Shown: positions 28,115 through 38,587, numbered from the stretch's first letter. The stretch is 64,000 bases of DNA from Vibrio hippocampi (GCF_921292975.1 NZ_CAKLCM010000002.1:1550001-1614000), one strand, 5' to 3'. Notes: a model not told the origin generated them from the sequence alone. Numbers and translations: made by a program.

Positions 28115-29629
28115 TTAGATATCTTCGTTATGCAGTTCTAAGTTAGCCAGATCTTGTTGAATATCTCTTTGCACTTTTGCATCATCGTTACGCAGTGAGT
28201 CCAAGAATTCAAGATAGCTTTGATCAATATCGCCCGTGACATATTCGCCATTAAATACTGAGGTCTCAAATAGCTGAATATCTGGGTTGCCCAGACCGAC
28301 AGCGTCGATAAGGTCAGGCAGTGTTTGATAAATCAACGCATCCGCACCAATCTGTTTACAGATGTCATCGCTGTCTCTGCCGTGAGCAATTAACTCGCTT
28401 GCACTCGGCATATCAATACCATAAACATTCGGGAAGCGAATCTCAGGCGCTGCGGATACCATGTAAACCTTGTTCGCGCCTGAATCACGAGCCATCTCAA
28501 TGATTTGCTCTGAAGTCGTACCACGCACAATTGAGTCGTCAACCAAAAGGACGTTCTTACCTTTAAATTCCGAGCGAATCGCATTCAGTTTACGTCGTAC
28601 TGACTTCTTACGCTGCTGCTGACCCGGCATGATAAAGGTGCGTCCCACATAGCGGTTTTTAACAAAGCCTTGTCGATACGGTTTATCAATCGCTTGAGCG
28701 ATTTGCAGAGCAATATCACAAGACGTTTCTGGGATTGGAATAACAACATCAATATCCAGATCAGCAAAATCGTGCTTGACGCGTTCGCCTAGTTTCTTAC
28801 CCATTTCTACCCGTGCACTGTATACCGAGATTTTATCGATAAAGGTATCTGGGCGAGCAAAATAAACAAACTCAAAAATACATGGGTTAAGTTTCGGATT
28901 ATCGGCACACTGACGAGTATGCAGCTCGCCATCAAACGTAGCATAAACAGCTTCACCCGGTGCTACATCGCGAACAAAATCAAAACCGACGGCATCAAGC
29001 GCGACAGATTCTGACGCCACCATATACTCGGTTCTGCCTTCGATTTCACGTTTACCCAAACAAAGTGGGCGAATACCGTTCGGATCACGGAAAGCAATCA
29101 TACCGTGCCCAATGATCATCGCAACAACGGCATAAGCACCTTTAACTGTGCGGTGAACATTAGCAACCGCGCGGAATACATCATCCGACGTGACATTGCC
29201 TTTTACCGTGTCGATTTCATGGGCAAGTACATTTAGCAGCACTTCAGAGTCTGAAGTCGTGTTGACATGACGACGGTCTTTTTCGAATAACTTTTCACGC
29301 ACTAAATGCGCATTCGTCAAGTTACCGTTGTGCGCAAGGGTAATGCCAAAAGGTGAGTTTACGTAAAAGGGCTGAGCTTCCGAAGCGCTTGAGCTACCCG
29401 CGGTTGGGTAACGAACGTGACCAATACCTACATTGCCTTGGAGGCGTTGCATGTGTTTTGCTTCAAATACATCTTTTACCAGACCATTCGCCTTACGCAG
29501 ACGAAAACGATTGCTTTCTATGGTAACAATACCGGCAGCATCTTGGCCGCGGTGCTGTAAAACGGTTAAAGCGTCATAGATAGACTGATTTACTGGCGTA
29601 GTGCCAACAAGTCCAACAATACCACACAT
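28115..29629 (-). CDS. purF: Amidophosphoribosyltransferase
   Basis: 504 residues; first step of purine synthesis, PRPP plus glutamine to phosphoribosylamine. It starts MCGIVGLVG, so Cys2 becomes the glutaminase nucleophile after Met removal. The glutaminase domain is the first ~230 residues; the C-terminal phosphoribosyl-transferase domain carries [14 protein letters not shown] (PRPP loop). It follows cvpA by 33 bp. A PurR box upstream of cvpA indicates purine repression of both genes. Confidence 0.97.
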   Translation of the reverse strand: MCGIVGLVGTTPVNQSIYDALTVLQHRGQDAAGIVTIESNRFRLRKANGLVKDVFEAKHMQRLQGNVGIGHVRYPTAGSSSASEAQPFYVNSPFGITLAHNGNLTNAHLVREKLFEKDRRHVNTTSDSEVLLNVLAHEIDTVKGNVTSDDVFRAVANVHRTVKGAYAVVAMIIGHGMIAFRDPNGIRPLCLGKREIEGRTEYMVASESVALDAVGFDFVRDVAPGEAVYATFDGELHTRQCADNPKLNPCIFEFVYFARPDTFIDKISVYSARVEMGKKLGERVKHDFADLDIDVVIPIPETSCDIALQIAQAIDKPYRQGFVKNRYVGRTFIMPGQQQRKKSVRRKLNAIRSEFKGKNVLLVDDSIVRGTTSEQIIEMARDSGANKVYMVSAAPEIRFPNVYGIDMPSASELIAHGRDSDDICKQIGADALIYQTLPDLIDAVGLGNPDIQLFETSVFNGEYVTGDIDQSYLEFLDSLRNDDAKVQRDIQQDLANLELHNEDI

Positions 29630-29662
29630 GTCCTAATCCTCGATTTTCGACATTAGCTGGCG

Positions 29663-30154
29663 CTATTTAGCGCCAGGCAGGAAACTAGAGTTTGCTTCAA
29701 TGTGTTCAAAAAACGGCTGAATGACCAACTTAAAGTGGGGAACGAGTTGTGACTGCTCCCACCATTCACTGCGATTAAGCGTAGTAAAGGTATCAACAAA
29801 GAACAGTACCGCAGAGATAATCAAAACCCCTCTCAACGCGCCAAATACAATACCCAGTATTCGGTCTGTTCCTGACAAGCCCGTTTTTTGAACCAGTTGC
29901 CCTAAAACATAGTTTATCAACGCACCGACTATCAGCGTTGCTACGAATAGGGCGGCTATCGCCGCACCATTGCGCACCATGTCATCTTGAATATTGGTAA
30001 AGTACACCGCAAGCTTGGTGTAGTACTGGCTAGCTATAAAAAAAGCGCCGAACCAAATAACAAGTGACATAGCTTCTTTCGCAAAACCACGAACTAAGCT
30101 GATAAGAGCCGAAAGCCCTATCACACCTAAAATGATAAAATCTAACCAATTCAT
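29663..30154 (-). CDS. cvpA: Colicin V production protein CvpA
   Basis: 163 residues; inner membrane protein with about four hydrophobic segments (FIILGVIGLSALISLVRG at the N-terminus is the signature). Needed for colicin V production and bile tolerance in enterics; mechanism unknown. It precedes purF and lies downstream of a perfect PurR box (30202-30217), the same context as in E. coli. Confidence 0.93.
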   Translation of the reverse strand: MNWLDFIILGVIGLSALISLVRGFAKEAMSLVIWFGAFFIASQYYTKLAVYFTNIQDDMVRNGAAIAALFVATLIVGALINYVLGQLVQKTGLSGTDRILGIVFGALRGVLIISAVLFFVDTFTTLNRSEWWEQSQLVPHFKLVIQPFFEHIEANSSFLPGAK

Positions 30155-30201
30155 GAATTCTTCATCTCAAGTTGGCGCGCATTTTAACAGAAAAATCCGC
30201 G

Positions 30202-30217
30202 ACGCAAACGTTTTCTT
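30202..30217. promoter_or_regulatory. PurR operator ahead of cvpA-purF
   Basis: ACGCAAACGTTTTCTT matches the E. coli PurR consensus ANGCAANCGNTTNCNT at every defined position. It is 48 bp upstream of the cvpA start and overlaps the last bases and stop codon of dedD (30216-30218). Confidence 0.9.
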
Positions 30218-30782
30218 ATGGGTTTAATGGTTTAAATTTGAGCAATTGACCTCTAGAACCGGTAATTTTCTCTAATTCTAGTAGTTGTTGCTCTAATTTT
30301 GTTTTCGATACGTCTGGACCAATAATCACACGGGTGAAATTTGTCTCCTGCTTAGCATGGGCTTGATATCCCCTTTTCTGCAAGTCTTTTACCAGTGCGT
30401 GTGCATTATCTTCATTTTTCAGCGCCATCAGTTGAATAATCCAAGCGCTATCCTTGTAATCATTGCGCTCAACAACCTCAATAACTTGAGTCTCAACCTC
30501 TGGCTTAGCCTCAGGGCTATCTTGTCCAGTTTCTGCCGTCTGCACTTCCTCTCCGGCAACCTGTGCTTCGACTGGAGATGGCGGTAATGCCGCGCTGTCC
30601 TCTTCCGGCTCAAGTACCACAAAGGTCTCTACCTGTGAACTGACTTCTGGCTTCAGAGGAATACTGGCAAATTCTTCTTTGTAGTGTGATTTCTCACCAT
30701 CAAGCAGATCGGGCAAAATGATCACACCAATCGCTACTAAAACTATGGTTCCGACTAATCGACTCTGGAACTGACTTGCCAT
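30216..30782 (-). CDS. dedD: SPOR-domain cell division protein DedD
   Basis: 188 residues: short cytoplasmic N-terminus, one transmembrane helix (LVGTIVLVAIGVIILPDLL, ~8-27), an acidic Pro/Glu-rich periplasmic linker, and a C-terminal SPOR domain (~112-185; AWIIQLMALKNEDNAHALV). DedD binds septal denuded peptidoglycan and takes part in constriction. The gene lies between folC and cvpA as in E. coli. Confidence 0.92.
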   Translation of the reverse strand: MASQFQSRLVGTIVLVAIGVIILPDLLDGEKSHYKEEFASIPLKPEVSSQVETFVVLEPEEDSAALPPSPVEAQVAGEEVQTAETGQDSPEAKPEVETQVIEVVERNDYKDSAWIIQLMALKNEDNAHALVKDLQKRGYQAHAKQETNFTRVIIGPDVSKTKLEQQLLELEKITGSRGQLLKFKPLNP

Positions 30783-30836
30783 AACGGCTCCTCTACTCGT
30801 TGATCGTTTCGATTAAAAGATTAATCGTGCTCTACT

Positions 30837-32114
30837 CTACTTTGTGCTGGCTGTAGCTTGTTGGTAAGCAAGTACTTCTCCTACCGTATGAAATGATCCC
30901 ACGACCAAAATCGTCTGTTGTGGATCCACTTCTTGTACCGCAGCTTGGTAGGCTAATTTTGGGGATGAATACTGACCCGCAACCATATCGTCATCAAGGT
31001 ACTGAGCTAATTCATCCGCAGTCGCCGCTCTTGGTCCATCAAGCGACGCTAAATACCATCGCTTGGCAATCGGCTGCAACGCGTTGATCGTCTGTTCAAT
31101 ATCTTTGTCATGCAGCATACCCAACACTAAGCTATATTTAGCCGTCTCGTCCTTGGCAAGCAATTGAGAAACTAAATACTGTGCTGAATGAGGATTATGA
31201 GCGACATCAAGCAAGGTAGTGGGTTTACCTTCAACGACTTGCAACCTACCTGCCAAACGAGCGCTTTTTAGCCCATTGACAATATTAACATCGGAAATGT
31301 CCAATCCAGAACTGCAAAGCGCCATTAGGGCGGTATTCGCGTTCATTAGCGGCAAATCAGGCTTAGGCAAATCTTCTAGGGTATATGCACCGTGAACCCA
31401 ACGCCAAGTGTCCTTGCTCGTTGATTGATAATCAAATTGGATACCCGTTTGGTAGAAATCCGCTTGGATGTCGTCTGCATGTGCAGGTACCGTCGACGGA
31501 GGCGCTGGCTGACCGCAAACCGCAGGTTTGCCACTGCGGAAAATACCCGCTTTTTCAAAACCAATCTTGCTGATGTCATCGCCCAGCCAATCCACATGAT
31601 CCACCGCCAAACTGGTGATAACCGACACATCATGATCAACCACATTGGTAGCATCAAGGCGGCCGCCTAAACCCACTTCTAATAACACCACATCGACTTG
31701 GTTGTCTTGAAATAACTTAAGAGCCGCTAAGGTGGCATATTCAAAGAAACTCAAACTCACTTCACCACGTAATTGCTCGATATCATGAAATGCTTGTGCA
31801 TGAGCTTCATCAGCAAGTTCATTGCCATTAATTCGAACGCGTTCGTTGTAGCGAATAAGGTGGGGAGAGCTGTAAACGCCAACTTTATAGCCAGCATCAA
31901 GAAGAATCGCTTCCATTAAAGCGCAGGTGGAACCCTTACCATTGGTGCCGGCAACGGTAATCGTCACTGGCGCTGGTCGTGTTAACTTCCCTTGTTGGGC
32001 AACGACAGACACTCTATCGAGACCAAGATCGATGGCACTGGTATGGATACTATTTAAATAATCAAGCCACATCGAGAGTGGGGATGTGGCTTGTGGTTGT
32101 TTGATTGTACTCAT
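30837..32114 (-). CDS. folC: Bifunctional dihydrofolate/tetrahydrofolate polyglutamate synthase FolC
   Basis: 425 residues; adds the glutamate to dihydropteroate and extends folate polyglutamates. The P-loop TVAGTNGKGS (~52-61), the Mg loop SSPHL, the Glu-containing LEVGLGGRLDATN and the His-bearing VDHVDWLG are all present. It follows accD by 41 bp. Length normal. Confidence 0.95.
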   Translation of the reverse strand: MSTIKQPQATSPLSMWLDYLNSIHTSAIDLGLDRVSVVAQQGKLTRPAPVTITVAGTNGKGSTCALMEAILLDAGYKVGVYSSPHLIRYNERVRINGNELADEAHAQAFHDIEQLRGEVSLSFFEYATLAALKLFQDNQVDVVLLEVGLGGRLDATNVVDHDVSVITSLAVDHVDWLGDDISKIGFEKAGIFRSGKPAVCGQPAPPSTVPAHADDIQADFYQTGIQFDYQSTSKDTWRWVHGAYTLEDLPKPDLPLMNANTALMALCSSGLDISDVNIVNGLKSARLAGRLQVVEGKPTTLLDVAHNPHSAQYLVSQLLAKDETAKYSLVLGMLHDKDIEQTINALQPIAKRWYLASLDGPRAATADELAQYLDDDMVAGQYSSPKLAYQAAVQEVDPQQTILVVGSFHTVGEVLAYQQATASTK

Positions 32115-32155
32115 TAAGTCGTTGTTAGATTAACGTGGATAACTTAATGGGTACT

Positions 32156-33082
32156 TTACCCTTTTTCGTCGGCTTCTGGTACTTGATATGCAGGTTCTAC
32201 TGGAGAATCTTGAACATCCACCACAAGTGGCGAGTCATAATTGGTCATTTTAGCAATTAGACCACCCACGCGTTGACGCATTTCGCGGCGATCGACAATC
32301 ATATCGATAGCACCATGTTCTAGTAAGAACTCACTGCGTTGGAAACCTTCGGGTAGATCTTCACGTACTGTTTGTTCAATAACACGACGACCCGCAAAGC
32401 CAATCAAAGCTTTCGGTTCACCAATGTTAATATCACCAAGCATCGCCAAACTCGCTGAAACACCACCCATCGTTGGGTCAGTCATGACCGAGATGTAAGG
32501 CAAGCCTTTTTCTGATAGGCGCTCAAGCGCTGCGCTGGTTTTTGCCATCTGCATCAGCGACATCAGTGCTTCTTGCATACGTGCACCACCGCTGGCAGAA
32601 AAACAAACTAAGCCACAGTTATTCTCAATCGCCGCATCGACGGCTTTGACAAATCGAGCTCCAACCACCGAGCCCATTGAACCGCCCATAAAAGCAAATT
32701 CAAATGAACACGCCACAATTGGCATACCCAGTAATTCGCCCTTCATCACAATCAGTGCGTCTTTTTCACCACTGTTTTTCTGTGCGACTGAAATACGTTC
32801 TTTGTAGCGTTTAGAATCTTTAAATTTAAGTTTATCTTGCGGCTCAAGCTCTGTACCAAGCTCTTGGCGGTTGCCTTCATCAAGAAACGTCTCAAGACGA
32901 CGACGAGCCTTCATTCGCATGTGATGACCACATTTTGGACAAACTTCTAAATTACGCTCTAGTTCAGCGTGATAAAGCACCTGTTCACATGAAGAACATT
33001 TGGTCCAGATCCCTTCTGGGATGGACGCCTTACGTGAACTACCGATATTGCTTTTTTCTAAAATCTTTTCAAGCCAACTCAT
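32156..33082 (-). CDS. accD: Acetyl-CoA carboxylase carboxyltransferase subunit beta
   Basis: 308 residues. AccD is half of the carboxyltransferase that makes malonyl-CoA. The N-terminal zinc finger is CSSC (29-32) and CPKC (48-51), followed by the crotonase-type core ([18 protein letters not shown] and [11 protein letters not shown]). It is the second gene of the truA-accD-folC-dedD run. The C-terminal tail is acidic and probably disordered. Confidence 0.97.
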   Translation of the reverse strand: MSWLEKILEKSNIGSSRKASIPEGIWTKCSSCEQVLYHAELERNLEVCPKCGHHMRMKARRRLETFLDEGNRQELGTELEPQDKLKFKDSKRYKERISVAQKNSGEKDALIVMKGELLGMPIVACSFEFAFMGGSMGSVVGARFVKAVDAAIENNCGLVCFSASGGARMQEALMSLMQMAKTSAALERLSEKGLPYISVMTDPTMGGVSASLAMLGDINIGEPKALIGFAGRRVIEQTVREDLPEGFQRSEFLLEHGAIDMIVDRREMRQRVGGLIAKMTNYDSPLVVDVQDSPVEPAYQVPEADEKG

Positions 33083-33251
33083 GGAAGACCTTTTCTCTTA
33101 TGGCTCTCGCAAACAACTGCAAAAGCGTGACACTCAAAACTTCATCAACGGATTAAACCACATTAGCACACAAGTGTAGACAAAAAACTGGTTGTACCTA
33201 TTTTAGCTTGGCTAATTCGTTACTGAATCCTTTCAATCGCTTGGGTGAAAA

Positions 33252-34058
33252 TCACACCCAACCATTGGATAAATCATTGGGTAAAAATAGTGGTCCAAGG
33301 GGTACTCGCGGCAAAGAGAACGCTTGAGGATAATCAACATCCACCAGATAGAGTCCTTCTGCTTTCGCAGTTGCACCTGCCAACTTACGATCTTTTTGTT
33401 GCAAAAGCCACTCTATCCATTCTGGCTCTTTTTCACCCTTGCCGACAAGAATCAGGCTGCCAGTAATATTTCGCACCATATGGTGTACAAACGCATTGGC
33501 CTTAATATCAATCACCACATAGGGACCGTGACGAGAAACATTGAGATGCATAATATTGCGCCAAGGGCTTCTCGACTGGCACTGAACCGCGCGAAAAGAG
33601 GTAAAATCGTTTTCACCTAATAAGTATTGACCCGCCAGTTGCATTTTGGTTTCATCCAACTGCCCGTGATAGTGGCTAACTCCTGATGATAAGATACCCG
33701 GACGTAAATCATCGTTATAAATAACGTAGCGATAACGTCGAGCAGTCGCAGTGAAGCGTGCGTGAAACTCTTCTGGGACTTCTTTCGCCCAGCGAACCGC
33801 AATATCTTTGGGTAGGTTTGCGTTCACACCCATCGTCCAAGCAATCGGCTTTCTTATTGCATTTGTCTCAAAATGGACCACTTGTCCGGTGCCATGAACA
33901 CCGGCGTCAGTTCGACCCGCACACTGAACTTCAATAGCCTCATTGGCAACAATCGATAGTGCTTTTTCGAGATGCTCTTGAACACTAATCACTTCACGTT
34001 GACGCTGCCAACCAAAGTATCGTGTTCCATCGTATTCTATGCCGAGTGCTACTTTCAT
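33252..34058 (-). CDS. truA: tRNA pseudouridine(38-40) synthase TruA
   Basis: 268 residues. TruA converts U38-U40 of the tRNA anticodon arm to pseudouridine. The catalytic [14 protein letters not shown] places Asp51; the core RYRYVIYND and the [11 protein letters not shown] segment are typical. It lies between hubP and accD, as in E. coli and Vibrio. The 184-bp gap to hubP holds the hubP terminator. Confidence 0.96.
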   Translation of the reverse strand: MKVALGIEYDGTRYFGWQRQREVISVQEHLEKALSIVANEAIEVQCAGRTDAGVHGTGQVVHFETNAIRKPIAWTMGVNANLPKDIAVRWAKEVPEEFHARFTATARRYRYVIYNDDLRPGILSSGVSHYHGQLDETKMQLAGQYLLGENDFTSFRAVQCQSRSPWRNIMHLNVSRHGPYVVIDIKANAFVHHMVRNITGSLILVGKGEKEPEWIEWLLQQKDRKLAGATAKAEGLYLVDVDYPQAFSLPRVPLGPLFLPNDLSNGWV

Positions 34059-34174
34059 ATCTTTCTCTGTACTGCTTGCTTGTCATTGGGCGCAAAGTAT
34101 ATACCTTATGCGCAATTGAGCTCAAGGTAAGCCAATTTTATAAAACCAGTCCTATAAAACCAGCCCTACAAAAA

Positions 34175-34197
34175 GAGCAGCGGGTTAAACGCTGCTC
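34175..34197 (-). terminator. Terminator of hubP
   Basis: GAGCAGCG pairs with CGCTGCTC around a 7-nt loop. On the minus strand a CTTTTTG run follows. Directly beside it the plus strand shows a short tandem CTATAAAACCAG(T/C)C. Confidence 0.7.
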
Positions 34198-34242
34198 TTC
34201 ATCATTTCCGACTACCCTATGTCGTATGGGTTCTCTCAGTGT

Positions 34243-37200
34243 TTAATATTGGCTGTAGTTCGATAACTTCGCCAACAACTGAGTCGCTTGTTGTTTCAAT
34301 GGCTCAGAACCCTCGGCTTTGACTTTTTCCAGTAGCTTAACCGCCCCTTCAATATCATTCATTTCAATGTAGATATTCGCAAGGTCCAAGTTACCTGCCG
34401 CTTCTGACTCATCATCAACATCCACGTCACTGATCTCGCCAATCACATCAGGGAAGTCATCTAGACCCACATCCAGTTTCAATTCTTCATCTAACTCAGA
34501 AGATACGGCACTCTCTTCACTTTCCACTGAGGCCATTAAGTCGTCAATGGTCAGGTATTGCTTGGCGTCTCCCTCAAAGTCCGTATCAGGATTTTGAGAA
34601 CTCCAATCCTCATCGCTCGCAGATGACAAGGAACCCGCATTTTGTTCGTTCCAAATCGCTTGCTGGTCTTCTGGTATATCACCGTCAATTGTCGCCAGCT
34701 GTTCGTCCGTGAGGGTAAACCCATTCCAGTCTTCACCACCACGTCCGCTTAACGAACTTTCATCAAGCATAGCCGCAAGATCAAGACCTGCACTATCGGC
34801 TCTATCTTGGTCTACTGGGCGAATATCTGAGAACGTCGCTTCACCGTCTTGTAATAACTCGCCGAGTTCGCCTTCCTGCTCCAACGCGTTGCTGTCTAGC
34901 ATAGAGAAAGCATCGGCTAAAGCGTCAATTTCGGAATGGTTTAGGGTTTCACCGACCATTTCTTCATTGAATAACGCGTCTAGTTGCGGGTCATTAGATT
35001 TTTCATCGGTGTTGAGAACCTGATCGGCAGCGCCTGCTTCAACTTCATTCGCTGAATCAGCCTGCTCTGGTTTTGCTTTTAAATCAGTATCCTGCGTATT
35101 TTTAACGACGGATTCATCATCACTCGCACCCCATTGTGCTAAAGCGTCTTCTTCACTGTATTGGGGCAGATCGGCATCATCAAAGCTAAAGTCTTCTTCT
35201 GATAAATCCGTCTCTGTCAACTCACCTTCATCAATAGCGTGAGCGTCTTCGTGTTCGAAGTCGGCTATAGCTTGCTCTTCGCTATAGTCGCTATTAAGCG
35301 CTGAGTTTAGAAAGTCTAAATCATCTGCTGGCTCTGCTGGCTCTGCTGGCTCTGCTGGCTCTGCTGGCTCTGCTGGCTCTGCTGGCTCTGCTGGCTCTGC
35401 TGGCTCTGCTGGCTCTGCTGGCTCTGCTGGCTCTGCTGGCTCTGCATGGAGCGAATCCGTTTCGATCTCCGGCGTCAACTCTGTATCAGGGGTGTGGCTG
35501 GCTGGTTGTTGAGGTTCTTCGTCAAGCAACCAATCATCATCCTGAGGGACACCAAACTCATTGGCCATCAAGCTATCAATATCAGCTTGCTGCTGTGCTT
35601 CGTCAATCTCTTCATTGGGGAGCTCAGAAACACTCTCGATCTCCGGAGTAAAGTCGAACTCTGGATTATTTACTGAGCTATCACTAACCGAACTATCATT
35701 TGCTGTTGATGATACTGCGTCATCGGCTTGGCGTTCATGATTGATAGACTCTTCATTCGTTGCACTTGACGCCTCACTTGCCTCGCTTGAAGTTTCGAAC
35801 TCGGAAGAGTCTGGTTGTTCAATCACTGGATCGATTAAATCATCGACATCCTGTGGGGCATCCAAAATATCTTGGTCACCCCCTGTCGGCGCTTCAACGG
35901 CTTGATCCAACAGCGCATCAATATCATCGTTAGAAACGTCTAAGGCTTGTTCTTGCTCTGCGGGTGTATCTACCGCTTCATTCAACAACGCATCAATGTC
36001 ATCGTCAGAAACCTCTAACGCTTGTTCTTGCTCTGCGGGAGCATCTACCGCTTCATTCAACAACACATCAATGTCATCGTTAGAAACGTCTAAGGCTTGT
36101 TCTTGCTCTGCAGGTGCATCTACCGCTTCATTCAACAACTCATCAATGTCATCGTTAGAAACCTCTAACGCTTGTTCTTGCTCTGCAGGCGCATCTAACG
36201 CTTCATTCAACAACGCGTCAATGTCATCGTTAGAAACGTCTAAGACTTGTTCTTGCTCTGCGGGCGCATCGACTGCTTGACTCAGTAGCGCATCAATATC
36301 GTCGTTAGAAACACTTGTCTCTTCCGCGACTGCCGTTGGCGCTTCTGCTGTCTGATTGAGTAATGCATCAATATCGTCTTGAGAGCCCTCAACATCTGAG
36401 CCGAATAATTCACCCGATGATAACGGGTCGATATCAAGATCGTCTTCGTTGTCAGTTAGCGAGCTTTCAAACAGCAGTTCGTCTAAAAGCTCCGTGCTGT
36501 TCTCATCGATTTCAAAATCATCTTCTTCCACCTTTGAAGATGAAAGGAGCTCATCAACCTCATCATCACTGTCGACTAATTCGTCTAGAGTGATAGCTGA
36601 GTCCTCTAAACCTGACAGCTCAAGGTCATCATCTAACTGCTCATCAAGTAAAGAGGCATCATCATCTTTCTCAGATTCCAAGCTGTCAGTGCCTTGAGAG
36701 AACTGAGCAAACAAATCATCAATATCGTCATTGGAAACATCTACGTTAGACGACGGGTCCTCAGGAAGATTAAACTCGCTCTGATCCAAACCGAGGTCAA
36801 AATCATCGCCAGATAATAACTCATCCATATCTGCTTGATTTAGAACATCTTGTACGTCCTGATCAAGAGCAGGCTCAGGCTCTTGCTCTGAAACACTAGA
36901 GAATAATGCATCAAGATCGGCTTGAGACACCGGCTCATCGAGTGACGTTTCATCATCGGAAAGATCTAAATCAAGGTCATCGTCACTGCTCACTGAAACG
37001 TCGTCTAAGGCGCGCTCCATCTCCTCTAGACCCAGCGCTTTCTCACCATCTTTAACACTGATGCCATTGGCGCTTTCATCAAGATCGACATAGCCAAGAT
37101 CGAGCTCGCCATCGTCTCCGATACTTGAGAACACATCGTCCTCATCATCAAGGTTGAAGTCCAAGTCACTATCATTGAGATCGCCAAATATATCATCGGC

Positions 37201-38394
37201 ATCATCATCACTTTCAGCACTTGACTCATCCATAGTGAGATCTTCATCAAGACCAGCTAGCAGATCATCACCAAACGTTTCTTCGCTCTGCTCGTCTTCG
37301 GCAAGCAGTGCCGCTCCAGCGGCGCCTGCAGCCATGACTTCAGGCGAACCGGAATCCGTGGTTTGTTGTTGCTGTTCTTTTTCCGACGATTTGCGACCAC
37401 GCATCATTAAGATGGTTAGTAAGCCCACCAAAAGAGCAGGAACGATAGCGAGTAGTCCGACAAACCAAGGTTTTGCTAACCATATATCCCATTGGCTCGG
37501 CGCCATACGATCAATTTCTGCTTGCTTACGTCTTTCATCCGCTAACTGACGTTCGACTTCTTGGCGAATTCGTTCTTCGTTCGAAACTTCGTCTTTTAGG
37601 GTTTCAACTTCGTTCTGTACTTCGGACAGCATCAGGCGTAACTGATGATTACGCTCTTCCAAAGAAAGCAGTTCACCTTCAGAGCGCGTCAGTTCTTGTT
37701 GCAGTTTTTCGGTTAGCTTTGTTTGAGCTTGAATCAAAGGTTCGGCGCTTGGCTTGCTGTTGGTGAGTTCGCCACCTTGACTGACCGTTCCTTGACTAGC
37801 CTCAGCATTATCTGAAATATCAGACGACTTAGCCGGCTCTTGTTTGCTTTCTTTTGCTACCGGTTTGGGTTCAACGACTGCCGCTGGTTTCTTCGCTTCA
37901 GGCTTTGGATCTGCTTTTACTACTGGCTTGGGCGGAACCACTGGCTTGGGTTGAACGACAGGCTTAGCTTTTGGCCTTAACTTATCTTGATGCGCCGCCA
38001 GAATTGACAAGGCTTCTTGTAAATTGGTCGCCGAAACTTGTGCGGCAGAAGGGAGCCTTAGACGGCTGCCTGGGATCAATTTATGAATATTGTCCTGCTC
38101 AAATGCACTGGGATTGAGTTGATAGAATGCATAAATGGTTTGTTGCGTCGTACTGTTCTGCGGACGAAATTTAGAGGCGATACTCCACAAGGTCTCCGTT
38201 TGGCCAGTTGGACCATAGTAACGAGTCGGTTGCGTCGTAGTGTCCACTGAACGCACTGGCTCTGAATACTGAGGAGCGTTAATAATCTCGCCAGTAGGGC
38301 CTTTGAGTCGAATAGTGTCAGCGCTGATTGAAAACGTGGTTGTCCCTATTGATAGTGCCAATACGACTAACAAAGGTTTAAAAATTTGATGCAT
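34243..38394 (-). CDS. hubP: Polar landmark protein HubP (FimV family)
   Basis: 1383 residues from the ATG at 38394, with a signal peptide (LLVVLALSIGTTTFSISADT). A TTG seven codons upstream is rejected. Order: periplasmic LysM domain (~55-105), Pro/Lys-rich linker, coiled coil (~205-285), transmembrane helix (~308-330, LLAIVPALLVGLLTILMM), then a very acidic cytoplasmic region with 75-bp repeats (~692-838) and an EPA tract (~985-1024), and at the C-terminus the FimV TPR-like domain (NLDLANIYIEMNDIEGAVKL). In V. cholerae HubP gathers ParA1, ParC and flagellar regulators at the old pole. Repeats of this kind vary between Vibrio species. In the usual place upstream of truA. Confidence 0.93.
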   Translation of the reverse strand: MHQIFKPLLVVLALSIGTTTFSISADTIRLKGPTGEIINAPQYSEPVRSVDTTTQPTRYYGPTGQTETLWSIASKFRPQNSTTQQTIYAFYQLNPSAFEQDNIHKLIPGSRLRLPSAAQVSATNLQEALSILAAHQDKLRPKAKPVVQPKPVVPPKPVVKADPKPEAKKPAAVVEPKPVAKESKQEPAKSSDISDNAEASQGTVSQGGELTNSKPSAEPLIQAQTKLTEKLQQELTRSEGELLSLEERNHQLRLMLSEVQNEVETLKDEVSNEERIRQEVERQLADERRKQAEIDRMAPSQWDIWLAKPWFVGLLAIVPALLVGLLTILMMRGRKSSEKEQQQQTTDSGSPEVMAAGAAGAALLAEDEQSEETFGDDLLAGLDEDLTMDESSAESDDDADDIFGDLNDSDLDFNLDDEDDVFSSIGDDGELDLGYVDLDESANGISVKDGEKALGLEEMERALDDVSVSSDDDLDLDLSDDETSLDEPVSQADLDALFSSVSEQEPEPALDQDVQDVLNQADMDELLSGDDFDLGLDQSEFNLPEDPSSNVDVSNDDIDDLFAQFSQGTDSLESEKDDDASLLDEQLDDDLELSGLEDSAITLDELVDSDDEVDELLSSSKVEEDDFEIDENSTELLDELLFESSLTDNEDDLDIDPLSSGELFGSDVEGSQDDIDALLNQTAEAPTAVAEETSVSNDDIDALLSQAVDAPAEQEQVLDVSNDDIDALLNEALDAPAEQEQALEVSNDDIDELLNEAVDAPAEQEQALDVSNDDIDVLLNEAVDAPAEQEQALEVSDDDIDALLNEAVDTPAEQEQALDVSNDDIDALLDQAVEAPTGGDQDILDAPQDVDDLIDPVIEQPDSSEFETSSEASEASSATNEESINHERQADDAVSSTANDSSVSDSSVNNPEFDFTPEIESVSELPNEEIDEAQQQADIDSLMANEFGVPQDDDWLLDEEPQQPASHTPDTELTPEIETDSLHAEPAEPAEPAEPAEPAEPAEPAEPAEPAEPAEPAEPAEPADDLDFLNSALNSDYSEEQAIADFEHEDAHAIDEGELTETDLSEEDFSFDDADLPQYSEEDALAQWGASDDESVVKNTQDTDLKAKPEQADSANEVEAGAADQVLNTDEKSNDPQLDALFNEEMVGETLNHSEIDALADAFSMLDSNALEQEGELGELLQDGEATFSDIRPVDQDRADSAGLDLAAMLDESSLSGRGGEDWNGFTLTDEQLATIDGDIPEDQQAIWNEQNAGSLSSASDEDWSSQNPDTDFEGDAKQYLTIDDLMASVESEESAVSSELDEELKLDVGLDDFPDVIGEISDVDVDDESEAAGNLDLANIYIEMNDIEGAVKLLEKVKAEGSEPLKQQATQLLAKLSNYSQY
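35324..35440 (-). repeat. Thirteen perfect 9-bp repeats in hubP (EPA tract)
   Basis: TCTGCTGGC is repeated 13 times without a mismatch (plus strand), which encodes 13 Glu-Pro-Ala triplets on the minus strand. The unit is a multiple of three, so gain or loss of copies keeps the frame. Identity at the DNA level indicates recent expansion. Confidence 0.95.
35880..36320 (-). repeat. 75-bp tandem repeats in hubP
   Basis: About six copies of a 25-residue unit VSNDDIDALLNEAVDAPAEQEQ(A/V)L(D/E) follow one another; the outermost ones are more diverged. The core VSNDDIDALL appears in each, and single relatives (SQADLDALF, NQADMDELL, SNDDIDDLF) occur earlier in the protein. Confidence 0.9.
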
Positions 38395-38530
38395 GGAAGG
38401 CTCAGCTGTCTGCAATTTAATAATACAATTCTTATCTGTGTACTATATCGGATAATGGCTTGAAAACTAAAGTTTGCTATAAAAAAAAGTGAATCTTGAA
38501 TAAATATTCCGTATCAATCTCACATTAGTT

Positions 38531-38564
38531 CTAAAAACAAAGACCTCCCGATAGACAGGAGGTC
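38531..38564 (-). terminator. Terminator of the pdxB-asd unit
   Basis: GACCTCC pairs with GGAGGTC around CGATAGACA (38542-38564), followed on the minus strand by a T-rich run (TTTGTTTTTAG). Confidence 0.75.
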
Positions 38565-38587
38565 AAGAATTTGATTACTAGAACGGC

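Noticed and set aside
35996..36280. Repeat-rich plus-strand ORF opposite hubP
   Set aside because: It is the antisense shadow of the 75-bp repeats; the coding evidence is on the minus strand.
35880..36320. CRISPR array
   Set aside because: The repeats are 75 bp with no spacers, encode protein, and continue the hubP frame. The 15-bp array at 22029 also has no spacers.
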